In this document: positions 13,501 through 24,600 of the stretch, in pieces | Layout of the letters: the number at the start of each line of letters is the position of its first letter | How positions within the stretch are numbered: the first letter of the stretch is position 1 | NCBI GenBank assembly: GCA_014904845.1 | Contig: MU119213.1 | Location: 186,001 to 250,000, forward strand | Length of the DNA: 64,000 nt | From: Acephala macrosclerotiorum | Lineage: Eukaryota > Ascomycota > Leotiomycetes > Helotiales > Mollisiaceae | Direction: 5' to 3' | The notes under the pieces: model-generated | What the model saw: only the letters and a program-made list of their open reading frames with translations | What the model was told of the DNA's origin: nothing | Databases searched by the model: none | Translations under genes and position numbers: made by a program

Positions 13501-13935
13501 AGATTGAGGCAAAGAATTGGACCGCCCCAGAGTTTTCCTAGCTGATACTTTGACCAGATCTTTGGAGGATGATTGTTTTCGGACCGAGGTCTGAGCCGGC
13601 GCTTTTACCGCATCACTAAGATACCTCAATGTTGTATTGATGACCTCCGTGGCCAGTATGAAGGCTTCCCTAGGCGATAGTTTTCCCTCATCCTCATGTG
13701 TGGCATCTTCAACTTTTTTGGCCCTTGATTTGGCTGCTGGAGTTTTTGTGGCTTTCGAATTGACTGTGGCAGAATTGGTCGTCTGTTTCCTCAACTTAGT
13801 GCTCGCAGCGGAACTCTGGACACCGGGTTTTGGGAGTAAAAGGTCGCTGAGTATTGTTGATGTCGCGGGTGTACATGTTGACGGAGAGGAGAGGGCGGCG
13901 CGAATTGACTCCGCAGTCGCGTGAGCTGTGCTCAT
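7517..13935 (-). CDS. ESP1: Separase (cohesin-cleaving cysteine protease)
   Basis: Separase cleaves the Scc1/Rad21 cohesin subunit at anaphase onset. Two exons, 13935-10706 and 10658-7517, are joined by a 47-nt intron (gtaaga...gtag) and encode 2,123 residues, the size of fungal BimB/Cut1. The long N-terminal part is helical-repeat-like with a basic, disordered stretch around residues 50-150. The C-terminal peptidase C50 domain is unmistakable: YFGHGSGAQYI carries the catalytic His (codon at 7922-7924), and TMLMGCSSGAL carries the catalytic Cys (codon at 7844-7846). These are followed by PALVATLWDVTDRDIDRF and a conserved NLRYLNGASVCIYGVPVYL end. Both catalytic residues are intact. The start is the ATG at 13935, 270 bp from a divergent gene. 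No frameshift was seen. Confidence 0.96.
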
Positions 13936-14205
13936 TATGATATTGAACGTAGTAGCAAAGTCCGCAATGCTATTGAGAATTAGACATTATACAAAACTGT
14001 ATCTGGCGTGCCAAGATGACTGCTCAATGTTGAATTTCGAGATCGTGAAGTCCCAAAATACAGGGATCGTGTTGGCTCGGTAACGAGAAAGTTCGGCTGA
14101 AAGGCTACCAAACGCCAACCACGAGAAAAGTTCGAGGTCTTTAGGTTTCTCTTTGGGCAGTGATTGATCGAGCTTTTCTTGGACAGTCGTTTCGATACCT
14201 CAATC
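13936..14205. promoter_or_regulatory. Shared divergent promoter, separase / DUF5321 gene
   Basis: Only 270 bp separate the two divergent ATGs, so both promoters and 5' UTRs must lie here. No specific factor site could be assigned by eye. Confidence 0.6.
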
Positions 14206-14875
14206 ATGTTCAGATCAACGGCCTTGAGACGGATTCTCCTCGCACCGCCTGTCGTCCGAACATCTCTCCTATCTCTACGAACCTTGAGTCCAGCTACTTC
14301 GCGACAATACGCAACGGCGTCGAGTGTCGCTCAGACCTCCTTCTGGCTCAGTCTGATCCCCAAACCTCTGCGCAAATCCTCTCCTGGAGCAATCATCAAG
14401 AAGAAAGTCAATTCGAAAGAATGGAATCCTGCCACCTTCTTCATCGTCATATTTCTCCTCATAGGATCAATGTCAATCCAGATGATAGCGCTGAGGAATG
14501 AATTTGCAGCGTTTAGCAGAAGGGCAGATGCTAAGATTGGCCTACTGAGGGAGATTATTGAGAGGATCCAGAAGGGGGAGGAGGTTGATGTCGAAGGATT
14601 GTTGGGCACCGGCGACAAGAAGATGGAGCAGGAATGGGAAGAAGGTAGGACTTGTTCTATACCTCTCAAGAGGTGTTTACTGACACATAGCAGTCCTACA
14701 AGAGATTGAGAAAGAAGATCAAGAATGGGAACAGTCACGGAAAACGAAGCCAAAACAGGGTCGAAACCTCGAGGCTTCAGAGGCATCACCACAGATACAA
14801 GCCGAACCCATTGTACCGAAAGCCCCAGTAACCAAGGGAGATTCGAAAACGAAAGCCCCTTCTGGGTTCTATTAA
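14206..14875 (+). CDS. DUF5321-type mitochondrial membrane protein (INA17-like)
   Basis: A 206-residue protein from exons 14206-14644 and 14694-14875; the intron is gtagga...cag. It begins with an Arg/Ser/Ala-rich presequence (MFRSTALRRILLAPP) lacking acidic residues, as expected for mitochondrial import. SFWLSLIPKPLRKSSPGA comes next, then KSKEWNPATFF-like sequence and one membrane segment (FIVIFLLIGSMSIQMIAL). A coiled coil (FAAFSRRADAKIGLLREIIE) and an acidic/basic C-terminus ending SGFY complete it. This layout matches the fungal DUF5321 family and resembles Ina17, an F1Fo-ATP-synthase assembly factor of the inner membrane. The family call is from memory of the pattern and the function is inferred. 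The ATG at 14206 follows a TTG-initiated extension that I discount. It is convergent with the sirtuin gene, with 45 bp between the stops. Confidence 0.78.
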
Positions 14876-14920
14876 CGCCATTCATGGATTTATACAGATT
14901 ATAGAACATATACAGCTATG

Positions 14921-16147
14921 CTACGAAAGCATGTCCTTAAAATTTTTACTGTTGGCGTGTTCAGTGGTGACATTTGAAATGTCGGCTTCCTCTGGCTTTG
15001 CGAAGCCAATCCGCCGCAGTTGATCCACGAGCTTTGGCAGAACTCGATCAGTTCCGAACTCGACTCGGACACCGGCTTCTCCACTTTGGCCAATAGGCAG
15101 ATTCTGGAAGAATAGCTCCTCTCCTCTCACTCCTCCTAGGTTAAGTATGCCTATTGGCATACCTCTCTCCTTCGCCCTTTTTGCCAGTCTCCAAGCTGAA
15201 TATGTTGCTAGAGATGTGCCCAGGACCAGCAGCCTACCTGAACCATCTATTGCATGTTCGGCTGCGTCCTTCACCTTGCTGGGTATGCTCTCTCCAAACA
15301 TTATCACCGCAGGTTTCAATATGCCAGCTGTACTTGGTACTTTCCAGGCACCTTCTCCGTCGACCTCGACTATTGCCTGCGTACCATCGGCAGATACTGG
15401 CGGATTAGCAAGGCAGTGAGGACATGCTGGGTATCGGAAGGTCGTATATGGTGCACCAGGAAGGTCAACATCACCGTCAGGATTTGTCCTCATACCCTTT
15501 GACCTGCGTTCATCGGGGTTCTCGGTATCGAGTGCTCCTGATTGGATCATCTCCTCGAGAAAAGCTGCCCATGTTGGATTCAATTTTGCGAGAGACTCCT
15601 GAAAGACTCCTCTTGGAAATTCGTTATGACAGCTTATGCACACCAAGGCACGGAGATATCCATGAAGCTCAAGAGTCGGAAGGTTGGCATGAGCGACTGA
15701 ATGGAAAGAATCAACATTTTGCGTCACCACGCTTCGAACAATCCCCATATCTCCCAGGTCCTTGATTGCGTAATGTGCAGCGTTTGGCTTTGCTTTGTGC
15801 AGATTCGTCCACCCCAGAAAGGACCTTGCCCAATATCTCTTCCTTGCTTCATGGTTCGCTGTAAATTCGTGATAATATATAGGTCGATAAGCCTTATTCT
15901 GTCTGTATGTGCCATTCGTTCCTCTGTAGTCTGCCAGACCTGATGCCACTGAAATGCCAGCTCCTGTGAGTACTACCGTGGACTGTGGATCTGCCACTCC
16001 ATTCTGCAGGGTTGGTGATGGCGGGGCTGTGAGAAACTTCGAGAGTGCCGCCACAGCTTCCGGGATGGTATTTGCATTGCGTGGATACAATTCAGGACTT
16101 GGCAGCGGCCCTGTATAGGGGATTCTTATGAAAGGAGCTTTTCGCAT
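14921..16147 (-). CDS. Sirtuin, SIRT4-like NAD-dependent deacylase (Sir2 family)
   Basis: Single-exon gene for 408 residues. It shows VVLTGAGISVASGLADYRG (NAD-binding GAGxS), VTQNVDSFH (TQN/D-H catalytic signature) and LELHG with the general-base His. The Zn site is CISCHNEF followed by CPHC after a longer insert than in yeast Sir2. LKPAVIMFGESI and VLGTSLATYSAWRLA form the Rossmann end. The set resembles class II (SIRT4) enzymes, which are usually mitochondrial. The N-terminal MRKAPFIRIPYTGPL is basic and hydrophobic, compatible with import. The open frame extends upstream only through a TTG, so the ATG at 16147 is preferred. Target lysines and exact acyl specificity cannot be read from sequence. 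Confidence 0.93.
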   Translation of the reverse strand: MRKAPFIRIPYTGPLPSPELYPRNANTIPEAVAALSKFLTAPPSPTLQNGVADPQSTVVLTGAGISVASGLADYRGTNGTYRQNKAYRPIYYHEFTANHEARKRYWARSFLGWTNLHKAKPNAAHYAIKDLGDMGIVRSVVTQNVDSFHSVAHANLPTLELHGYLRALVCISCHNEFPRGVFQESLAKLNPTWAAFLEEMIQSGALDTENPDERRSKGMRTNPDGDVDLPGAPYTTFRYPACPHCLANPPVSADGTQAIVEVDGEGAWKVPSTAGILKPAVIMFGESIPSKVKDAAEHAIDGSGRLLVLGTSLATYSAWRLAKRAKERGMPIGILNLGGVRGEELFFQNLPIGQSGEAGVRVEFGTDRVLPKLVDQLRRIGFAKPEEADISNVTTEHANSKNFKDMLS

Positions 16148-16639
16148 CGAAGAGCCGGCATTGATTGTGGGTGCGGTGTGAAACGAGGTGGACAAGCTTA
16201 AAGAGGCTGTTGATTGTCGGTCCTCGGTGAGGATATTCGCGTCATTACTCGTACACCGCAGCGGCGTTTCGTCCAGTAGTCGAACCTAAGCTTAGTAACA
16301 AGCACTGCCATCTGAACATGTCATTTGCTGAGATGGAGTTCCTGTCCCAGCGTTACCGCAAGAGTGGGTCGGGCGAGGCACGAAGACCAAAAAAGAGCGG
16401 CAGTCCCGAATTCCCCTGCCCAAAAAAAAACGCTGTGAAATGGAGGTTCGTTGACTGGTCCGTCCGACATTCGCAAATCTTCGTCATTCGGCTTGCGTTT
16501 CTCTTCCCTTGGCAGTCCTCGAATTCGAAGAATTGTTGGAAGGTTTGATGCTAAGTTCTTTAAACACGCGTCCTGAGTCGCAGGATTGACCTGTCAGAGG
16601 TCCTTCCCCGGCTTTGGACACTTTGATCATCCATCATTT
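16148..16639. promoter_or_regulatory. Divergent intergenic region, sirtuin / mitochondrial CDF transporter
   Basis: About 490 bp between divergent ATGs, holding both promoters. It contains an A-rich tract near 16426-16434. No known binding site can be assigned with confidence. Confidence 0.5.
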
Positions 16640-18129
16640 ATGCCTTTCCGCTGCATTTCCAACGGGGCGCACTCGTTAAAGCCTGTCAATGTCACACTCT
16701 CCAGCTTGAGGCTGAGCTTTAGAAGGACACATCAATCACAACAATCCAGAGTCCTCCAAACATCCGCCCTCGACTCCGTGACACCCAATTCTATTTCAAG
16801 GGGTTACATCCCGTTACAATCATTCCCGAAACTTCAGTCTTTTACCAACAACTTCAATCCTCGACATCGCCCAATGGCTGCCCTTACCCAAACACAGACG
16901 CGCTCCCATGGCGGTCATTCACATCACCATCACCATGATAATACCTACCTTACTTCGACGAACAAGAACGATGCGGGCGTGCGGATAACTCGAATAGGCC
17001 TATACTCCAACTTGGGTATGGCAGTTGCTAAAGGGGTTGGAGGGTACATGTTTAATTCACAGTCCATGATCGCAGATGCATGGCATAGTTTGACGGATCT
17101 GGCCAGTGACATTTTGACCCTGGCGACGGTATCATGGAGTTTGAAGCCCCCTACCGCAATGTTTCCTACCGGGTTCGGCAAGGTGGAGAGTTTGGGTTCA
17201 CTCGGAGTTAGCGGGATGTTACTGTTCGGTGGATGCTTCATGTGCTTGAATAGCTGTGAGATCTTGTACGCACACTTCTTCCTAGATGCACATGCGGCTG
17301 CAGAGGTGGCATTACATGCACACGGTCACAGTCATAGCCATGGAGAGATTACACCCAGTCTCCATGCCGCCTGGCTTGCTGCAGGAACAGTACTTCTGAA
17401 AGAATGGCTATACCAAGCAAGTAAGGATCTCCGTAAACTCATTTATTAGAATTTCTCTGACTCTTGTCTGCAGCTATGAAAGTCGCCAAAGAACGAAAGT
17501 CGTCCGTCCTAGCCTCGAATGCCATCCATCACCGAGTCGATTCTCTTACCGGAATAGTGACCCTGTTCGCAATCCTCGGCGCCAACTTCCTACACGAAGC
17601 AGCTTGGCTAGATCCCGTTGGAGGTTTGTTGATTTCCTTACTGGTCATCAAGGCAGGCTGGGGAAACACTGTTTCGGCATTATATGAGTTGGCAGACAAG
17701 GGTATCGACAGCGAAATCAAAGCTTCTGTAACGAAAGCAGCTAAGAAGAGCTTTGAAAATCTGCGAGAAGGAAACCAGGTCGAACTTCGAGAAGTCGAAG
17801 GTGTCAAGTCGGGACAAAACTACTTGGTGGACCTCCAAATTGCAGTTCCGGCTTCCTGGACGGTGGAGGATGTGCGAGAGGTAGAGGAAGTTGTTCGAGA
17901 AGTGGTTGGTGCCAAGGTCCGAGGTGTTCGACGAGTGAAGGTCCGTTTCGTACCGAAAGATGACACAGCTACATCTCTATTCAACGAATTCATCAGCGGC
18001 GACGTTAGCCCGCGAGAAAGTCCAGAGCCCGAAGAGCATGACCATGATCATGACCACGACCACGACCATGACCATGAACACTCTCATTCGAACGGAAATG
18101 GAAAATCAAACGGCAAGAAGATACAATAG
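16640..18129 (+). CDS. Mitochondrial cation diffusion facilitator (MMT1/2-type metal transporter)
   Basis: A 478-residue protein from exons 16640-17420 and 17474-18129; the intron is gtaagg...cag, giving LYQATMKVAKERKSS. The first ~95 residues are Arg/Ser-rich without acidic residues, which suggests mitochondrial targeting. The cation-efflux core has both metal-binding HxxxD motifs: HSLTD (DAWHSLTDLASD) and HRVD-type (IHHRVDSLTG). It also has the FPTGFGKVESLGSLG loop, and His-rich stretches lie at HGGHSHHHHHD, AHGHSHSHGE and the C-terminal EEHDHDHDHDHDHDHEHSHS. Yeast Mmt1/Mmt2 act in mitochondrial iron handling. Fe versus Zn/Mn specificity is not decided here. The ATG at 16640 is used because the upstream frame starts only at TTG. 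Confidence 0.9.
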
Positions 18130-18540
18130 AACTGTATATACCACAAACCGATGGGCAATGGCATTTGGCTTCGAGGGGTAGGCGTTGGACACGGAGGGGA
18201 GACTAGATCTCCTGAAATCTTTTTGGATAACTTGCAAAGCAAGATGGCGTTCCGGTGGGCTGATGCATTTTAGAGACGCGCACATGTATAGAACAACGTA
18301 CAAGCCTGAGTTCGTTATTGGTGCGCATAAAGTATCGTGAAGTCGACGCCACAGTTCCACCAACAGCCACACATGAGGGCATTTAGCCTAAATCAAGCTA
18401 CCCCTACCCTTGAAAGAGTGGTGTCTCCCTCAGAACCTCCCCCATGAAAGACTCTTCGAGCGTATGATCAATTTATCCAAAATATAAAATTTACAGAAAC
18501 TCTCGTCGATTCAATTCTGAGGTCAATGAATTTCAGAACC
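18130..18540. other. Intergenic region, 3' flank of CDF gene and xylulokinase promoter
   Basis: About 410 bp between tandem plus-strand genes. It is AT-rich (aatataaaattt) shortly before the xylulokinase ATG. No ORF of interest was seen. Confidence 0.45.
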
Positions 18541-20354
18541 ATGGCTGCACAAGAAGGACCACTCTATTTAGGCTTCGACCTCTCAACTCAACAGCTTAAA
18601 GGTGGGGCCACGTGAACTCCCTGAATCCTCAGCTAATGATTTCCTAGCAATTGTAATCACTTCTGAATTGAAAGTTCTGTATGAAGCCAAAACAGACTTC
18701 GATGCAGATCTCTTAAAATATGGCATCAAAAAGGGTGTCCATGTCAACGAGAAAGAGCGAGAAGTCTATGCTCCAGTCGCTATGTGGCTGGAGGCTGTGG
18801 ACATTGTTTTGCAGAGACTGAAGGAGAAAGGAGCGCCGTTTCAGAGGATCAAGGGAATTTCTGGAGCTGGTCAGCAGCATGGAAGTGTGTATTGGAGTAA
18901 GATGGGTGAGGAGTTGTTGGGTAGCTTGAATCCAGAAGAGACTTTGGTCTCACAGTTGGAGAAAAAGGGTTTTGCTCATCCGTTCAGTCCTAATTGGCAA
19001 GATGGAAGCACGCAGAAGGAGTGTGATAAGTTTGATGCCAAACTTGGATCTGCAGAGGAGCTTGCTCAGATCACCGGCAGCAAGGCTCATCATGTAAGTC
19101 TTAATCAGGGACAACTAGAATTTGGCTTACCATAATCATCAGCGTTTCACTGGGCCACAAATCATGCGGATGCATAAGAATCACCCCGAAGTCTACCGTG
19201 CTACGTCCAGGATCACCTTGGTATCCTCGTTCTTAGCTTCTGTCTTCCTAGGCAAGATTGCAGACTTCGACATAAGTGATGTCTGCGGCATGAACCTCTG
19301 GGATATCAACGCCGGAGCCTGGTCCGAGCCCCTACTTACTCTAGCAGCCGGAAATGACGGTCTAGACTCTCTCAAGGAAAAGTTAGGAAACGTCAGAGAA
19401 GACGGAGGTGGTAGCATGGGACCAATCTCCCCCTACTTCGTTAAGCGCTACAATTTCCCCTCTGACTGCGGCATCGCCCCATTCACAGGCGACAACCCAT
19501 CCACCATCCTCGCATTGCCTCTAAGACCACTCGACGCCATAGTGTCCCTCGGCACATCAACCACATTCCTCATGTCAACGCCAAAATACGTTCCAGATCC
19601 AGCATATCATTTCTTCAATCACCCCACCACGGCTGGTCTGTACATGTTCATGCTCTGCTACAAGAACGGCGGTCTCGCACGAGAGAAGATCCGCGATACT
19701 CTTCCAAAGTCAGAAACTTGTGACCCGTGGTCAACATTCAACAAACTCGCTCTCGAGGCACCACCTCTTGGCCAAAATTCTCCCTCCGATTCAGCAAAAC
19801 TAGGTCTATTCTTCCCACTCCCTGAGATCGTCCCAAATGTCAGAGCTGGAACATGGCGTTATACATGCTCAAGCGATGGCTCTAGTCTAGAAGAGTCAAA
19901 GGAAGGATGGAGCAAAGAGGCAGATGCGCGAGCTATTGTTGAATCTCAGATCTTATCTCTTCGGCTTCGTTCGCAGAAGTTGGTGCATAGTCCAGCCAAG
20001 GGACTCCCACCGCAACCTGGAAGAATATATCTCGTTGGTGGAGGATCTCTGAATCCAGCTATCGCGAGGATCATTGGTGATGTCTTGGGAGGTGCTGAAG
20101 GAGTATGGAAGTTAGATGTTGGTGGTAATGCTTGTGCATTGGGAGGTGCATATAAAGCTGTATGGGCAATCGAACGAAAAGAAGGTGAGAGCTTTGAAGA
20201 CTTGATTGGAGCGAGATGGAGGGAGAGTGAAGCAGTAGAGAAAGTAGATCTTGGGTACCGTGAGGATGTCTTTCACAGGTACGGAAATGTTTTGGGAACA
20301 TTCGAGGAGATGGAGCAAAGAGTGTTAGCTGGGGAAGAACGAAATAAGAAATAG
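18541..20354 (+). CDS. XKS1: D-xylulokinase
   Basis: Xylulokinase phosphorylates D-xylulose to xylulose 5-phosphate, feeding pentose catabolism into the pentose phosphate pathway. Three exons, 18541-18601, 18648-19093 and 19143-20354, give 572 residues, matching the ~570 of Aspergillus XkiA. FGGY-kinase motifs are visible: [12 protein letters not shown] at the N-terminus, [60 protein letters not shown] and the C-terminal [20 protein letters not shown]. The first intron has a weak donor (gtgggg), but a downstream gctaatg branch site and the frame (LKAIVIT) support it. The second intron is gtaagt...cag. No defect was seen. Confidence 0.95.
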
Positions 20355-21112
20355 ACTCGGTATTCAATACTCAGCCATTCGAAAGATTGACCACCTGAAG
20401 GGCTTTTGAATTGAGTGGTGCTGCTCGTGCGTAAAGATGCGAAGGTGATTCTACTGCAATGCAGCAAGCTAAAAAAGCTAAGCCGCCAACAGTCGTCCTT
20501 AGAGTCCCCCTCGCTTCAACTCCGGCCCTCCAACCAATAAACCCCTTCCCCCTCTTCTTCGCCCCACATCTCAGCAACCCCGTATAGATTTAAATAAGGA
20601 CTTTTTCGCCACTCAACTCGAAGGTGTTCATGGGCTCGCCAAGTTTAAAGCTAAATTCGAGTTGAGGGAGCCGCCAACCGCGAAGTCTAGAACCTCCACG
20701 CCAAACGACCAACAAAAGGAGTTTCTGACTACTAGCCCAATAGTAGATAAAGCTGACTAGCTTTTTGTTTCCGTGAGCTAGTTTTTGCATTTTTCGTTTA
20801 TTATTTTTAATTTTTGGTATGTGGTGGTTTTGCGACAGAGGTTTTTGAGCGGGGCGTTTGCGCTGTGCTTCACTTTCGATGCGTTCTTATCCTCGAGTGC
20901 CAAAGTTTTGGCCATTTCCTGAACTGCTCCCTATCTACCTCACTTGTCTCTGCTACCTCGGAACTTTTTCGGCAGTCCGGAAGAAGTTAGGAACGCAGGT
21001 ATTCAAAGTATAGGAAACGCGCGACCCCTTTTCGAAGCGAGGCGCTAAGCGAGGTCGCCCTTTCGTCGAACTTTCTCACCTTCGAACGAAAAACGCAAGC
21101 CCAGAAGACAGA
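20355..21112. other. Intergenic region with a small inverted repeat
   Basis: About 760 bp. It holds an 11-bp inverted repeat (ctcaactcgaa / ttcgagttgag, about 20612-20667) and AT-rich tracts near 20790-20820. No supported gene. The right end is the former promoter of the broken 2EXR gene. Confidence 0.4.
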
Positions 21113-21820
21113 ATGATCGCGGCTTTGGAACCGACCGCCAATATTCCACAAGCATCTAACAGCACTCCCAACACAGCGATGGATCTAAAACCTCACCTCC
21201 CAGGGGAGCTTCGCGAGCTTGTTTGGCGACAGTACACGAGCCGGCGACTTACCTCCTTAACCACAACTTCAGAATCGAAACAGTATCCTACATTGATCAC
21301 CCTCCCAGTATTCTCCTCGTCAACTTCCAAACAAGATCACTCATCGCTCACCAATATCAACCATTACCAAGACCCTTCTTTACGAGTTTAGACTCGGTAA
21401 AACACCATGGGCGTACTCCACTCTTCAACCCCGAGAATGACGTCTTTCGTGTCAACAACTTGCACGCAGACCGCAGTCAATAACGTGAGGTGAGCTATCG
21501 GTTGAATGTTCAGTTTGCCTACGCACACATACAACCTCTAATAAGGCAATCAAAAATCTCTTCTTACAAAGACGACCTGCAAATTTACTGCTATTTGAAG
21601 GATTTCGCGAGGTTAAAACACCTGTTCGTTATCTATGAGCATAGAGAAAGGGCTAGTTATAAGCTTGAAGACCTTTTAAGGGTGATTCAAACACTTCTGT
21701 GGAATTTTCGCGGGATCATCGTCATTTTCTGATACCGCCATGGACCTTAGTGGATGATGAGGAGAAACTGCACGATGTATGGGAGAAAGGAGAAGTGAGG
21801 GAATTGATCTTGTGAAATTA
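21113..21820 (+). pseudogene. Decayed 2EXR-domain gene
   Basis: The reading starts at the ATG at 21113 and gives HLPGELRELVWRQ, the usual 2EXR opening (LPxELRxxIW). It then loses frame. The next frame continues YLLNHNFRIETVSYIDHPPS and ILLVNFQTRSLIAHQY, the family's second block (PPAILxxxRESRxxALxxY), and then TPLFNPENDVFRV, equivalent to the VYFxPxxDT block, before a stop at 21481-21483. A third stretch (about 21490-21732: IYCYLKDFARLKHLFVIYEH) looks like the downstream part of such proteins in another frame. At least one frameshift plus stops argue for a pseudogene. 2EXR proteins are abundant, functionally unknown proteins in Leotiomycetes. The alternative is an unrecognised intron near 21235. 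Confidence 0.62.
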
Positions 21821-22477
21821 GGCAAGCGGACCTCTTGAGGGAGATTTGGAGAATCTCCCCGAATGGAGGATCACGCATTCAAGACCGGCCACTGGATGGA
21901 TACATGGATCTAATATAGAGCATTACATAGACTCCTATCTATTAAAAATTTGGGGAAATATTCATGCTGTATGACAAAATTGCATCGACTCGTCCCCGGG
22001 GGCGGCATGAATTCAGTAGCGAAAGTGAAATGCTGGATTTACTATAGGCGAGGAATTGGTAGGTCAGCAGAAGCATGCTGACATGAGAGAACTCCCAGAT
22101 ACTCTACCAGCAGTGTTGCTGCAAGAGCTGCTGTTTTCAATGTTACTCTTCACACTTCTCATTTCCTGCTTGCTCTCGGGCAGAACGTTTTCTGAAAAAG
22201 AGCAGTCCCGTGATCACAAGTTGGGTGTAGGTCATGCAAGGACGGAATACTATAGATGAGGGGACAGATATAACCTAGTATAATTTCCTACCTTCCCAAT
22301 GTAGGCGTAGTGCTCTACTATGCTATTCCCCTAGCGAACTCTGATTTCCTCACCATATCGAATGCGATAGCAAACCCATCTAATATTCAGCTAGCTTTCA
22401 GAGAATGTGCTTCGCATGATTATATTTTGTGGATGGGTGCCTAGCGCCTAGCGAAAATCTCTCCCCTCATGTCCCCT
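21821..22477. other. Intergenic, no supported gene
   Basis: About 650 bp between the 2EXR pseudogene and the 3' end of the BTB gene. Only short ORFs without recognisable motifs were seen. Confidence 0.4.
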
Positions 22478-23333
22478 TCAAATTTTACCTTCCATGAAAT
22501 CTTCAAGTGGAGGCATGTCGACAGGAAGAAGATATTTATGCCAATTTTTCTCCCTCCAAGGGCTATCCTTAGTATCGTCTTTGGCGAGGAAGGAACCCGA
22601 GCGGAAGATCTCCAGAACCAGTTCCCCTCCATCCTCGATCAGCTTGTGCCAGTCATCCTTCATTTTCGTAGAGTCATGTGTTGTTTCCAATGCTCTTTCA
22701 CATAGCGGGCCATCATGTGAAATAAGCTCCTTCACGAATGTTCTTAACCGTGACTTATCTCCGGTGTTATTCCAGACATAGTCAGCAGCGGCTGCAGTAA
22801 GCCAAGTGCCGCCGTCTGAAGTATTCAGACCATAAATTGAAAACATAAGATGCATTGCTTCATTCGCGAAAGCGGGGCTTTGCAACTTATCTCCCAACAC
22901 CCAGAGTTCTTCCGCACCCAGAGTACTCTCCACCTGACCGGAATATATCCAAGTGATGAATGCTCCAATGGCCGCAGGCTTATCATCAGGCAGATGTATC
23001 TCCTGGGTGATCGCTTCACGAAACCCCCCGTAGAGCGCTCCGTTGAAGTAATGGGAGAAGTGGCCTAAGAGCGCTTTGTGGCAGGTCAATTTGACTTGAC
23101 TGGGGCCTATAAGGAGCGTCGTGATTACCGAGCAATTTCGAAGGCTAAAGATTGTTCTAGTCAAATCGGTGCTATATACGGAGAGGGACTTACAGAATGC
23201 TGACTTCCAGAGTGTGTTCACCGACTCGTAATCTTCGCTCACATTCTTTTCCTTTGAATTGCCTGCAGAAAGTGCAAAAGCAAGTCAAAATGAACATGCT
23301 GGCGGGTGGAGGATGGAGCTGAAATTTCTCCAT
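22478..23333 (-). CDS. BTB/POZ-domain protein
   Basis: A fungal BTB protein of about 268 residues. BTB domains mediate dimerisation and, in some proteins, Cullin-3 binding. Exon 2 (23144-22478) carries LRNCSVITTLLIGPSQ, CHKALLGHFSHYFNGALYG, EIHLPDDKPAAIGAFITWIY and LWVLGDKLQSPAFANEAMHL, a complete BTB fold. The C-terminal half is typical helical fungal sequence ending LEDFMEGKI. Reading straight upstream gives no ATG, so an intron is required. A gtaagt...ctttag intron (23193-23145, 49 nt) joins in frame to an exon ending LRVGEHTLEVSI. The start is uncertain: I propose the ATG at 23333, with another at 23381 or a further upstream exon possible. It sits in a decayed island but is itself open. 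Confidence 0.7.
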
Positions 23334-24600
23334 CGTGATACTTCCAGGTGATGAGCAGTATCTCGCTCTGTATTGCATCTCAGAGTTGACTTGAATTCGA
23401 GTGAAGATAGTGAGGCGTTTCTTACGCGATGCTTGTATAACAGTCCTCACCGCAAGATGTACTACGGTCTCAGCGCAGTAAATCGAGTCTGGTAAGTCTG
23501 TGTGTATTGGTGCGTCTGTCTAAAGAGTAGAGAGCTCTGAGGAGCTGTAAATAAGGTAAGAGCTAGGTGGAAGCTAGTGCACGTGACCACCCTAACAGCT
23601 TGGATAGAATTGACCTAACTAAGTCAACATCCACTTTCCTTTCGAGCTATTCGCTTTCGTTGCGGCAAGTCATTGTTGACAAATTTTCCAAGGCATACTC
23701 AAAGCTGGACTTAACTGCTCAAAAGAAATCTAATTCACGTCTCTTTCAAGTTTCACCCCCTCATCCAAAAATAGCATGGTCTGGCATGCCCTTCCACTGG
23801 CTCGCTTAGTCCAAGCTAGGCCTCTTTAATCTATACCTCTCAGCACGTACCCCAAGAGCAGACATGGTAGCCTCAAGGTCATTCCAGTTTAAACTTCGGG
23901 CTCTGGGACGAGTGCGGTGGTGCTCGATATACCCTTCGGAATTGATTCTGTGGAGAACTGCAACGCTAACCCTAATACAAGGGCAAACGACCAGAATTTA
24001 AGATTTTCTGGTCGCTGATTGCCGTTTTGGGACGTAGCTCGCGCAGGGGAGCTTGTCGACTTCTCGCAAAAACACTTTATATTTTTACGACTATTACGAT
24101 GTAAAATTTGCAAACTAGATATTTGGAAATATCGCACTTCAATTACTTTATGTATAGCTTATTACTCACTACTCAAGAATCGTGCAAGAATTGAAGCAAG
24201 TCGTTATATTCTGTGAAATAGAGGCCAAAGCACCTAGACTAGTCTTAATCCTCTCTAGTATCCACTGAATCAGTGGTAGAGGCTTCGCCGGGGGCTCCCA
24301 GTGCTTGAAGCCGAGACTTTTGAGTAGAATGCCTCGAGGTCGCTTTCATCGGAACGATCTCATCCTCAATATCACTTTTTAATCCATCCCTCAGCGTGAT
24401 TCTGCACCCGCGAAGGCCCTGTGTGGTCGCATCTCGGTAGACCCCTATAGCCAGGAGATAAGCAAGTAAGCTTCTGCGGCGTAAGAACAATCCCGATTGC
24501 TTGATTACACGACAGAGTATTACAATTCAAAGCATACGGATTCGAATTTCAATTTCGATAGTTCGAAGCACTCCAGCCCCGGTGAACAGGAGGCGTAGTA
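23334..24600. other. Intergenic region of the decayed island
   Basis: About 1.27 kb upstream of the BTB gene. It is AT-rich around 24060-24210. It includes a 9-bp-stem hairpin (cgaccagaa...ttctggtcg, 23988-24014). No gene is supported. Confidence 0.4.

Noticed and set aside
23964..23977. Telomere-like ctaaccctaa
   Set aside because: A single partial copy, not an array.
23988..24014. 9-bp-stem hairpin as a possible regulatory RNA or terminator
   Set aside because: Too short, no context, and such stems occur by chance.
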